Source of the DNA: CAIMWS01 sp964409245
GTDB lineage: Bacteria > Verrucomicrobiota > Verrucomicrobiia > Limisphaerales > UBA1319
Assembly (NCBI GenBank): GCA_964409245.1
Contig: CAYPCQ010000018.1
Coordinates: 27,320 to 91,319, forward strand
Direction: 5' to 3'
Length of the DNA stretch: 64,000 nt
The stretch's first letter is position 1. Every line of letters starts with the position of its first letter. The translations under genes and the position numbers were made by a program. Positions 44,049 to 52,138 of this stretch are shown one piece after another. Below the pieces are notes generated by a model. The model searched no databases and was not told where the DNA came from. It was given only the letters and a program-made list of their open reading frames with translations.

Positions 44049-45446
44049 TCACGGTTGGGCAGCCCTAAGTTTATCCAGCCGGGTGATGGTTGGGACCGGC
44101 TGGAATTGCCATTTGCCCTGTTTAAACTGGGCCATCGACATCGGCACAATATTATCGCAACGGCCATCGAAAATCATGTGGCCGGTTACCCCATCCCATT
44201 CATCCAGGTTGGAGAGGTAATCGCGCACCCGATATCGATTCGGGCCGGATTTATTGACAGCCTCGATCATCAGCTTGGCTCCGTCGTAGCCGTAAGCAGC
44301 GTAAATGCCCGCTTTTTCATTCCACCGCTTCTGGAACCGATCCTGGAATTCAACCCATGGTTTATCCGTGCGGTCAGGATTGAAAAAATAGCAGATGGTG
44401 GTGCCTTCGGCCGCGTCGCCCGCGTTTTTCGAGAAACCATCATCCTTGAGGCGGTCAAAACCGAAAAACTGCGCCGTGATGCCCGATTTCCGGAACAACG
44501 CTGCCGCAAATCCAATGTCATCCGGCTGCCCATAAAAAACCAATGCGTCCGGGTTGGCCCCCTTGATGGTGTTCAACTGCTCGGCCAGGCTGCGGTCGCC
44601 CGGTTTATACAATAAATGCGCCACCGCGGGCTTGCCCAAGCGCCGGATATCGTTCACGAGATGCATCACGCCCACCCGGCCGGGGCGGCTGCTTTCCCTC
44701 AAAATGGCCACTCGTTTGCACCCTCGCCGGTTGATGATCAAATCCGCCAGGCGGTAGCATTGCTGCCGGTCGTCCGGAAAAACTCGGGAAAGCCAAGGGA
44801 TTTGGGTTTCCGTAAGCGTGGGATCCGGATCCGAGGTATTGATGATGTAGGTCTCCGTCTTGAGGGTTACGCGCAGGGCCACATGGGTCGCGTCACCATC
44901 AATGGTTCCCAAATAGCCGAGCACATCGGCGTCCTTGAAATCCACGGCAATGTTGGCCGCGCTGCCCCACAGGGGCGAATCCTCCCTTTCCACGATTTCA
45001 AACGGCAGCTGGCCCGCTTTGCGGGAGGCATTTTCCTCCTCGAAAGCCAGCAATACGCCCAGCCGGGTTTGTTTTCCGCGCGCCCCTTCGGGGCCGTAAG
45101 GCGCCGGCCCAAAGAGCCCCACTTTCAGGGATTTTAAATCCGGAGGATCCGGGTAGTCCCGGCCCGGCCCGCGATATGGCAACCGCGTGGTAAAGTAACG
45201 ATAATAGGGTTCCAGTGTCCGGAACGGCACCATCTCCTCGGGGGTGTTCGCGTAATAAGGATATTGTCCCGCCGGGAGGCCGCAGGTTGCCGGCTCGGCA
45301 TTAGTGGTGGCAGCCTTGGCAATCGAAGGCTGGGCAGCCACTTTCTCCTCAGCCGCTTTTTCCGCCCAACTTGGCGTGGGTAATATCATGCCCATCAGCA
45401 AGCCGAAAAACAACCGGCTTTGGCAAAGAAAAGTAAAGCGTTTCAT
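44049..45446 (-). CDS. periplasmic binding protein (branched-chain amino acid type), first copy
   Basis: A 465-residue exported protein with signal segment FFGLLMGMILPTPSWA. A linker of about 85 residues with a CGLPAGQYPYY segment precedes a complete Peripla_BP_6 fold: LKVGLFGPAPYGPEGARGKQ, DVLGYLGTIDGDATHVALRV, TETYIINTSDPDPTLTE, CKRVAILRESSRPGRVG, PDALVFYGQPDDIGFAA and YAAYGYDGAKLMIEAVNKSG. The RGKQ and TSDPDPTLTE blocks line the usual ligand cleft. Like its neighbour it has no transporter partner in the window. The ATG at 45446 gives a clean signal peptide. Ligand unknown; amino acid, amide or short organic acid are family possibilities. Confidence 0.82.
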   Translation of the reverse strand: MKRFTFLCQSRLFFGLLMGMILPTPSWAEKAAEEKVAAQPSIAKAATTNAEPATCGLPAGQYPYYANTPEEMVPFRTLEPYYRYFTTRLPYRGPGRDYPDPPDLKSLKVGLFGPAPYGPEGARGKQTRLGVLLAFEEENASRKAGQLPFEIVEREDSPLWGSAANIAVDFKDADVLGYLGTIDGDATHVALRVTLKTETYIINTSDPDPTLTETQIPWLSRVFPDDRQQCYRLADLIINRRGCKRVAILRESSRPGRVGVMHLVNDIRRLGKPAVAHLLYKPGDRSLAEQLNTIKGANPDALVFYGQPDDIGFAAALFRKSGITAQFFGFDRLKDDGFSKNAGDAAEGTTICYFFNPDRTDKPWVEFQDRFQKRWNEKAGIYAAYGYDGAKLMIEAVNKSGPNRYRVRDYLSNLDEWDGVTGHMIFDGRCDNIVPMSMAQFKQGKWQFQPVPTITRLDKLRAAQP

Positions 45447-45466
45447 AGGCTCAAACAAAATCCAAA

Positions 45467-46612
45467 TCACTTGGCATCGGCAACTTTGGGAACCACCTGA
45501 CGCGGGGTAAAAATACCGTGGCTCAAGCCGTTGGCGGTGGCAAACCAAGCTTCGTTTTCATCGGCCCAAATGCCCAGGACAAAAGCATTGCATATGCCTG
45601 TTGGCAGAATCCGTTTCTCAACCGCCTGCTTTGGCCGGTGGATTTCGAGTATGCCCTCACCTTTGTCGCCCAGCATGTAATTTGCCCAATAAGTCCCGTC
45701 GGTCACGGTGGCGGAGCGGTCTGAACCAATCCAGCAGTATTTGCCCACGGGCCAGGCAAACTGCGTAAAATTCGATGGCAGCGGCGATTTATCCTGCACC
45801 CAGGTTTTCCAATATTTCCCATCGTAGCGGGACATGCCGAAATAGGTGGTCTGCCAGAGGACTCCATCCTTCCAGGTGATCCAGGAGGTGATGTCGTTGA
45901 TGGGACCGTCATCGGGCACCAGGTCATAATGGAAGTCGCCATCCGGGTCGCGATAGGCCTTGAAAGTGCCCAACTGCGGATTGTGTTCGAGTATTCCCCC
46001 ACCCCAGACACCAATATAGACGACATCTTTGGCCCCTTTCACCGAATAGCACCACGGTTCGTGCATATTGGAATTGGTGTGATCGTATATTTTCCAGGCG
46101 CCGGTTTTCAAATCCATCACCCCCGCCCCGGCCGCCGTGGCCACCCATAATTTATCATCCGCCACATCGACCCCGTAAACCACGTTATTGGGCAGGCCGC
46201 TGTCAGTTTGGATATAACGGGTGATTTTACCGCCACTGAACTTGTTAAGTCCCCGCATGGTGCCAATCCAGAGATCCCCGGTTTTGGGATCCTCGACCAT
46301 GCATAAAACCATCTTGTGCGTTAATCCATCCTCCGGCCCGTAGCGCTTGAACTTCCCGTTTTCTTCCCGCACACATAGCCCATCCCAGGTGCCTATCCAA
46401 AGTTTGGAATCGGAAGTTTTCAGCACTGCGTGCACCTTGTGGGTGGGTATCCCCTGGTCGTGGCCGAAATTCTCGAAGCGTTCAATGATTGGGAATGGCA
46501 GCCCCTCGGTGGTGGTTTCGCCGGCTCCGCGCCCGGCGGGCATCAAGAGGGCGCAGGCCGCGACGGTGGTGGCCCAAAGCGGCCTCGGATTGAAGATGTT
46601 TCTGAATTTCAT
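45467..46612 (-). CDS. exported regulator-type beta-propeller protein
   Basis: A 381-residue exported protein. After a signal (TTVAACALLMPAGRGAG) it consists of repeated two-component-regulator propeller blades (Reg_prop type), with the repeat pattern D-S/N-K/D-LWIGT: DSKLWIGTWDGLCV, TGDLWIGTMRGLNKFSGG, DDKLWVATAAGAGVMD, VVYIGVWGGGILEHN, YCWIGSDRSATV and EAWFATANGLSHG. These blades are normally the sensor part of hybrid histidine kinases; here no kinase or membrane part is attached. It lies fourth in the eight-gene operon, 26 bp after the cytochrome gene and 20 bp before the binding protein gene. Confidence 0.8.
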   Translation of the reverse strand: MKFRNIFNPRPLWATTVAACALLMPAGRGAGETTTEGLPFPIIERFENFGHDQGIPTHKVHAVLKTSDSKLWIGTWDGLCVREENGKFKRYGPEDGLTHKMVLCMVEDPKTGDLWIGTMRGLNKFSGGKITRYIQTDSGLPNNVVYGVDVADDKLWVATAAGAGVMDLKTGAWKIYDHTNSNMHEPWCYSVKGAKDVVYIGVWGGGILEHNPQLGTFKAYRDPDGDFHYDLVPDDGPINDITSWITWKDGVLWQTTYFGMSRYDGKYWKTWVQDKSPLPSNFTQFAWPVGKYCWIGSDRSATVTDGTYWANYMLGDKGEGILEIHRPKQAVEKRILPTGICNAFVLGIWADENEAWFATANGLSHGIFTPRQVVPKVADAK

Positions 46613-46638
46613 AAAGGCTTTGTATTTGTTCTAATCTG

Positions 46639-48609
46639 TCACAACGTTTTCAGATACTCAACCAAATCATTCAGTTGGTGCTTGTTGAAATAACTGGTCA
46701 CGCCGTGCAAATCATTGGTCTGGTAGGTGGTCCACAATTCCTCCAGGGTTTTGGCCCGTCCATCATGCAAATAGGGTGCGGTGAACGCCACCCCTAAAAG
46801 GTGGGGAGTGTCAAAAAGGTCGGTGGTATCGCGCGGCCCTTTGGTGCCCACCGAGCCTGAAAGGCGGTTGGAATACAGCGGTGGGCGATGGCAGGTATGG
46901 CACTGCCTTTCTCTCGGGATCGTTTTCCCGGTGGAAGTCATCGTCGCAAAAAAGATCTGTTTGCCGCGTTCCTGCTGCGGGGTTAAATCCGCATGATGTT
47001 TGCGCTCCCAGCGGGGTGGAGGCTGCGAATTGAGAAAAAGGCTCAGATCGTCCAGTTCGCGGGGCGGGATCGGATCGGTGCGCATCAAAACCCGCGCAAA
47101 TCGGATCCCGCATTGGATCGCCAAAGTCGGATTCTTGCCGCTCCACTTGAACGGCCCGGTGCCGGCCACTCCCTGCAAGGATCGATTATCCAGCAGGTTG
47201 TCGCCAATGCCATCGCCATCGAAATCGTAGGACAATCCATCCACGTGGCCATCCGGATGGCAGGAACGGCAGGAAAACTGCCTTTGATAGGTGTATTTTG
47301 CGTCGGTGAAAACCCGCTCCCCGCGGCGGATTGGATCGCCCAATCCCCCATCCCCCAGCGCGATCCGGCCGGCCGGTTTCAACGTGGCGGTATCAATGAT
47401 CAAAACTCCATCGTCCAGGCGCTCGCTGACCAATACCCATTTGCCATCGGGGCTGATCACCACCTGTCGGGGATTCCGGCCGGTGGGAATGCGTGCGATC
47501 ACGTATTCCGACGACAAGGTCAAATCCTGGATCGCCTCCCGGCGCGCCTCGGGTGAAGCTTTTTCCAGCCAGGCTGCCAGCCGGTCCAAATCCACGACCG
47601 TGAGCCGGTCGCTGCCTCCAGAGGCTATGTAAGCCCGTTGGCCGGCCGGATCCACGGCTATGCCGGATGGATCGGCAAAATAATCATGCGCCTCGTCGAG
47701 CGGTATTTGGACGATGTTTCCCCGGTGATCGGAAATCGCCAGCCCGCAGGACATCACCCACCCATTGGCAACCTGCGTGATGGGAACCAGGTTTCGCACT
47801 TTGATCAGCGGAGTAATGGCCCAGGATCTTTGTGATACGGTAGCTACACCCTCCGCCAAATGCGCCGATGCAAACGTTCCCCGCACCAACATTTTGCCGC
47901 TCCGGGGATCCACCAAGGTCAGCTCGGAATTGGCCGGCGCCAAATAGTTCTCCGGCACCGCCAGCCGGTTGGCGGCAAAAGCCACGGTCCCATCCTGAGC
48001 TATGGCCACCGCATACGGTTCCCGGCCGCTTTGCGGCCGCGCCAATTCTTTCAAGGGCGAGGCCGAAAGCACGGAAATGTTATCGGAAAGCGAGTTCGCC
48101 ACCACCAACCGCTCCCCTTCCGGGGTGGCCGCACACGCTATGGCTACCGGAGCCGACCCCACCGCCACGCTTTCCAATTCTTTGAACGACCGGGCATCCA
48201 CTGCCACCACCCGGTCCCCATCCCGGCAGGTCACGTAAAGATGCTCGCCCTCCTTATCGAGCACCAGCCCGAACGGACGCCCCGGCACCGCCAGCCGGCG
48301 GATCACCTGGCGCGAACCAAGCTCCGCCTCCACCACCTCGTTCATTTCATCCAGGGCGATATAAGCTTTTTTGCCATCGGGAGAAACGGCCAGGCCAGCC
48401 GGCGCTGGATGCCGGGGACGGGGTTTGGACCAAGCCAGGCTCTCCGTCGTCAAGTGGCAATGGGTGCAGGTGGTGAAGCCCAGCTCCGGGCGCCCCGTCC
48501 AGCGCCTCACGTGGGCCACCGACCACGCATGCCCACCATAGCCCGCAGCCAGCGCGACGGCCAGGCAGCCAAAAAACCAAAGGGCAAAGGTGCTTTGTTT
48601 CATGGGCAT
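46639..48609 (-). CDS. exported three-haem cytochrome with YVTN propeller
   Basis: A 656-residue protein. A signal/anchor segment (ALWFFGCLAVALAAGYGGHA) is followed by a first c-type haem motif CTHCH at 48-52. A YVTN-type propeller fills about residues 70-430 (LAVSPDGKKAYIALDEMNEV, DKEGEHLYVTCRDGDRVVAV, VVISPDGKWVLVSERLDDGV). Two more haem motifs, CRSCH (about 445) and CHTCH (about 570), sit in a C-terminal region resembling di-haem cytochrome c peroxidase/MauG-type proteins (FDGDGIGDNLLDNRSLQG, DTPHLLGVAFTAPYLHDGRA). Peroxidase-like or electron-relay activity is inferred. Start may be ATG 48609 or 48603. Third in the operon. Confidence 0.85.
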   Translation of the reverse strand: MPMKQSTFALWFFGCLAVALAAGYGGHAWSVAHVRRWTGRPELGFTTCTHCHLTTESLAWSKPRPRHPAPAGLAVSPDGKKAYIALDEMNEVVEAELGSRQVIRRLAVPGRPFGLVLDKEGEHLYVTCRDGDRVVAVDARSFKELESVAVGSAPVAIACAATPEGERLVVANSLSDNISVLSASPLKELARPQSGREPYAVAIAQDGTVAFAANRLAVPENYLAPANSELTLVDPRSGKMLVRGTFASAHLAEGVATVSQRSWAITPLIKVRNLVPITQVANGWVMSCGLAISDHRGNIVQIPLDEAHDYFADPSGIAVDPAGQRAYIASGGSDRLTVVDLDRLAAWLEKASPEARREAIQDLTLSSEYVIARIPTGRNPRQVVISPDGKWVLVSERLDDGVLIIDTATLKPAGRIALGDGGLGDPIRRGERVFTDAKYTYQRQFSCRSCHPDGHVDGLSYDFDGDGIGDNLLDNRSLQGVAGTGPFKWSGKNPTLAIQCGIRFARVLMRTDPIPPRELDDLSLFLNSQPPPRWERKHHADLTPQQERGKQIFFATMTSTGKTIPRERQCHTCHRPPLYSNRLSGSVGTKGPRDTTDLFDTPHLLGVAFTAPYLHDGRAKTLEELWTTYQTNDLHGVTSYFNKHQLNDLVEYLKTL

Positions 48610-48627
48610 TTATGGAGGATCAAGCGC

Positions 48628-50124
48628 TCATCGATATTCGGGTGCGGCCGGCAGGGATGCCTTTTTCAGATCACCAAAGTTCACTGGTGGCAGCCCGGCC
48701 GCTATGGGCCGTATATTTTTGGGGGACCGGTTGTGCGGTTCGTGGCAGCCCAGGCAGCTGCGGTTCTCGCCTCGCCGCACCCAAATGCTGGGCGGCAGGC
48801 GCCGGATCACCTGGTCCTGATCGTCCAAAGCTTCAAAGCCCAAGGGCACTTCGGCCGGAACGGTTACCATGAAGGAACCGTCCGTTTGCGGAGTAATCTC
48901 CCCCAAGGCCACCACCTGGCTGGCCCCAGCCTGGGCCAGGATTCGGATCTGATGGATTTTGGGGCCAACGGCGCCATTCGCAGCCTCGGAACGGAAAAAA
49001 AAGGCGTTCAGGCAGAGGATTGTTCCCGTGCTTTTTTCCGGCATCAAGGTGGAAAGATGACCCATCGGCGCGGCTTTGGGCATTAACGGAATGGCTTCCA
49101 CCTCATGCCATCCGGGATTATCGAAGATGGGGGTGCCTAAGACCTTGGAACCGGGGGGAATCCGATATACCGCACTGGAGCCTTTGGCCTCCGGCTTCCC
49201 TGAAGCTCCCGCCTCGATGCAGGCCACCCAACTGCCTTCCCCGTCCTCCTCCAACGAGTGGCAGCGTTCCACGAAGAACTCAAACAGCGGGGCCCGGCTG
49301 GCGAACGGCTTGGCCAGGCGCACTCCCTCCGCCCCATATTTCGGGCTGGCTTGGTTGGTGCCGGCCGCCAGGAACGCCACCGTGCCTGACAGGGATTCCC
49401 GGGGACGCCGCACGAGGGGCCCGCCATCATCATCCAAGGCGAAATGGGTGAACTCGGTGCCGTCATTGTTGATGGTGAACAAGCCCAGGCGCGGCCTTTC
49501 CCCGCCCAGCGAAGAGGCGCGCACTGAGGTGAATAAAATCTTGCCGTCCCGCAACACGGTGGGATCCATCGCCGGGCTCGCCCCAAAAGTCAGCAACTCC
49601 ACCCTGCCTCCCTGCCGCTGGCGATAAAGAGCAGCTGGTTTTTCCGGCCGCCACGGATTGGCAGCGTTGGGCACCGGCGAACAAAAAACCAATTCTCCGC
49701 CCGCCAGCAGCGCGGGCTCCATGGCGCCACCGGCAACTGCCGTCAACCGGCGCGCCGGTTTGCCTCCCGGTTGAGCCTCATATATTTGCCAGCTTCCGCC
49801 GGCTTTCGCTTTGCCAGCAAACAAAATGCGGGTGCCATCGGCGCTGGCCACCGGGCCGCCGGCTGCGGACAAGCCGGCTGACAGTTCCTGCTCCTGGCCG
49901 CTGGTGAACGGAGGTAGCACCAACACGACCCGGCTGCCCGGAGGATACCGCAAATCCAGCAAGTCTTCCGCGCCACCCGCACTTGGAATCCCAGTGGGAA
50001 TCTGGGTGACGGCCATCCCACCAGTGGGGAAAGACTCCCGGCATCCGGCAGACCAAAGGCTGATTATCAACCCGGCCAGGATAACCAGGCGGCTTCGCAG
50101 GCTGGCGGATAGGGGCCGGGGCAT
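48628..50124 (-). CDS. HzsA-like propeller lipoprotein with one haem motif
   Basis: A 498-residue lipoprotein: lipobox SAGC with Cys28. The middle is a TolB/WD40-like propeller (ASADGTRILFAGKAKAGGSW, EPALLAGGELVFCSP, DPTVLRDGKILFTSVRASS). Near the end is the HzsA-type segment TDGSFMVTVPAEVPLGFEAL followed by a single c-type haem motif CLGCH at 457-461. It is a shorter relative of the HzsA-related protein at 29-32 kb (one haem, no discoidin domain). It starts 2 bp before the stop region of the upstream gene and ends 18 bp before the three-haem cytochrome gene, so it is second in the operon. Confidence 0.8.
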   Translation of the reverse strand: MPRPLSASLRSRLVILAGLIISLWSAGCRESFPTGGMAVTQIPTGIPSAGGAEDLLDLRYPPGSRVVLVLPPFTSGQEQELSAGLSAAGGPVASADGTRILFAGKAKAGGSWQIYEAQPGGKPARRLTAVAGGAMEPALLAGGELVFCSPVPNAANPWRPEKPAALYRQRQGGRVELLTFGASPAMDPTVLRDGKILFTSVRASSLGGERPRLGLFTINNDGTEFTHFALDDDGGPLVRRPRESLSGTVAFLAAGTNQASPKYGAEGVRLAKPFASRAPLFEFFVERCHSLEEDGEGSWVACIEAGASGKPEAKGSSAVYRIPPGSKVLGTPIFDNPGWHEVEAIPLMPKAAPMGHLSTLMPEKSTGTILCLNAFFFRSEAANGAVGPKIHQIRILAQAGASQVVALGEITPQTDGSFMVTVPAEVPLGFEALDDQDQVIRRLPPSIWVRRGENRSCLGCHEPHNRSPKNIRPIAAGLPPVNFGDLKKASLPAAPEYR

Positions 50125-50126
50125 GG

Positions 50127-51866
50127 TTAAGGCTCCTTGACTTTGAGAACCTGGCCGGCCGGCACATCACGCAAAGTCTGCTGGGTTCCAGAGGGCCAGC
50201 GGATTTCGATTTTTTCAACCGTTTTGGCCTGGCCGAGGCCAAAGTGGATCCGGGGATCGGAGGTGCCTAAAAAACCTTCCTGGCAGCGGGCTTCGGCGCA
50301 CCTGGTTTTTCCCCCTGCGGTTACCTTGATGCTGGCGCCAAATCCGTCGCGGTTGCTCTTGGTGCCCTGCAAATTGAGCACCAGCCAGTGATTCCCTGAG
50401 GCGTCCCGATTGTGCAGCAGGAACAACCGATCCGCCATGGCTGTCACCAGCACATCCAAGTGCCCGTCATTATCGAAATCAAGCACATAGCTGCCACGCG
50501 CCCGGATCTTGGTTTTGAAAAAAACGCCACCCTGTTCCGCATCGTCCGCAAAGCTTCCGTCCCCTTTGTTTTTTAACAGCAAGCTTTCCCATCCCACCAT
50601 ATGGTGTGCGTCGCCATTGGCAATGAATCCATCCAGGAATCCATCATTATCGTAATCCAGGAAATTGCTGCCCCAACCCACGTATTGGGCGGTGAGCGAT
50701 CCCAAGCCCGAGGACATCATGCGATCCTCGTAAATCCCCTTGGTTCCACCCATGTATAGCGAACCATAACCCAAGCGCGACACCAGGATGTCCGGAATCA
50801 AATCCCCGTTGCAATCCCCAATGGCGGCCGTCATGGACCCCGCAGCCTCGCCCAGCGCATTGAAAGCGGCCTGGGCTTTTAAGGCGATGTCCTGAAAATG
50901 CCCTTTGCCATCGTTCAAAAGCAGCATATTCGGGGTCCCATCATTGCTGAGGTAAATATCCGGCGCGCCATCCCCATTGTGATCGAAAGCACAAACAGAC
51001 ATCGCCCGGTGGCCGGGTATGCGGATGCCTGCCTTTTCGCTGATATCCTCGAACGAGCCATCGCCCCGGTTCCGGTAAAGGATGTTGAACTCCGGCTTGT
51101 AGCCAAGTGGCCCAGGATAAGCGTCAGGATTGAAATACTGCTGGTAATTGGGATCATAGGTCAGGTAGTTCGCCACAAATAAATCCAGCTTCCCATCGTT
51201 ATCCACGTCCACCCAGATGGCGCCGATGCCGGTGCCTTTATGCCCCAACCCCGCTTTGTCAGTCACCTCCTCAAACCGGCCGTCGCCTTGGTTGTGGTAG
51301 AGGATGCTTTTGCCCACGTTCACCACGAAAAGATCGGGGAACCCGTCGTTATCGTAATCGCCCGCGGCAGCAGAAATCCCGTAGCTCATGCCCGCCACGC
51401 CCGCTTTTTCGGTGACATCCTCGAAGGTGCCATTGCCCCGGTTCCGGTAAAGCCGGTTCGGCTGCCGCTTGGTGCCTTCCTTATGGTGTGTCACGCCATC
51501 CAAGGGGCCGGGATTGACGACGTAGATATCCATGAACCCATCCTGGTCGTAATCCAAAATCGCCGCCCCGGATCCGTTGGATTCGATGATATTGGCAATG
51601 CGCTCGTCGCAGAATTGCTGCACAAAATCCAAACCCGCCTTGGGCGCGATGTCTTCAAACAAATCCTTGGGACCGGCCTGGATTGGGGGCGTTACCGTAA
51701 ACTCCACATGCTTGGCGGCAGGCCCACCCGATTCTTTGGCATCCTTATTGGCCGTAGTGTTGCCAGGCGCCTCTCCCGTCGTTTCATTCTTCTGGCACCC
51801 CCCCCCTCCCAGGACCAGCAAGACGGAGGCTGCACAAGCCAAAAGCCGCCTTGGCCAGCTTCCCAT
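50127..51866 (-). CDS. CRTAC1-type FG-GAP lipoprotein with ASPIC/UnbV domain
   Basis: A 579-residue lipoprotein: lipobox GGGC with Cys24. The body is a chain of FG-GAP/VCBS blades with calcium-binding-like D-x-D-x-D loops (DYDQDGFMDIYVVNPG, DYDNDGFPDLFVVNVG, DVDNDGKLDLFVANY, DCNGDLIPDILVSRLG, DFDNDGHLDVLVTAM). The C terminus is an ASPIC/UnbV domain (GFGASIKVTAGGKTRCAEAR to IRWPSGTQQTLRDVP). The frame is open to 52088, with ATGs at 52013 and 51953, but only the start at 51866 gives a proper lipoprotein signal. First gene of the eight-gene operon, divergent from the sugar isomerase gene; the 272-bp gap between them should hold both promoters. Surface protein-protein or glycan contact is inferred. 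Confidence 0.82.
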   Translation of the reverse strand: MGSWPRRLLACAASVLLVLGGGGCQKNETTGEAPGNTTANKDAKESGGPAAKHVEFTVTPPIQAGPKDLFEDIAPKAGLDFVQQFCDERIANIIESNGSGAAILDYDQDGFMDIYVVNPGPLDGVTHHKEGTKRQPNRLYRNRGNGTFEDVTEKAGVAGMSYGISAAAGDYDNDGFPDLFVVNVGKSILYHNQGDGRFEEVTDKAGLGHKGTGIGAIWVDVDNDGKLDLFVANYLTYDPNYQQYFNPDAYPGPLGYKPEFNILYRNRGDGSFEDISEKAGIRIPGHRAMSVCAFDHNGDGAPDIYLSNDGTPNMLLLNDGKGHFQDIALKAQAAFNALGEAAGSMTAAIGDCNGDLIPDILVSRLGYGSLYMGGTKGIYEDRMMSSGLGSLTAQYVGWGSNFLDYDNDGFLDGFIANGDAHHMVGWESLLLKNKGDGSFADDAEQGGVFFKTKIRARGSYVLDFDNDGHLDVLVTAMADRLFLLHNRDASGNHWLVLNLQGTKSNRDGFGASIKVTAGGKTRCAEARCQEGFLGTSDPRIHFGLGQAKTVEKIEIRWPSGTQQTLRDVPAGQVLKVKEP

Positions 51867-52138
51867 CCAACAGACAGCCAATGGATTTTGCCTCAATTGC
51901 GTTCCCTGGAAAGTTTCGTCCGCGGATGGATAAGAATACAAAGCACTCCCCATGGAGGCTGCCAGGCTGGACAGGCTCTTCTGCAACGGTTCAAGCGGCT
52001 TTCGTTTGATCATTGAGGGCGCAATATGCACGATTTCTTTCCGGTCGTAAACCCCCCGCCGCAAATAATTTTTTCCCGGCGCCGGCAAAAATCGGACTCG
52101 CCACGGCCCATGATTCAGGTTTATTTGAGGCCCCTGTT

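Noticed and set aside
43263..44615. 450-residue open frame on the plus strand
   Set aside because: Antisense shadow of the binding-protein genes; no signal peptide, motif or ribosome site.
47860..49086. 408-residue open frame on the plus strand
   Set aside because: Antisense to the cytochrome and propeller genes, His/Arg/Pro-rich, no domain.
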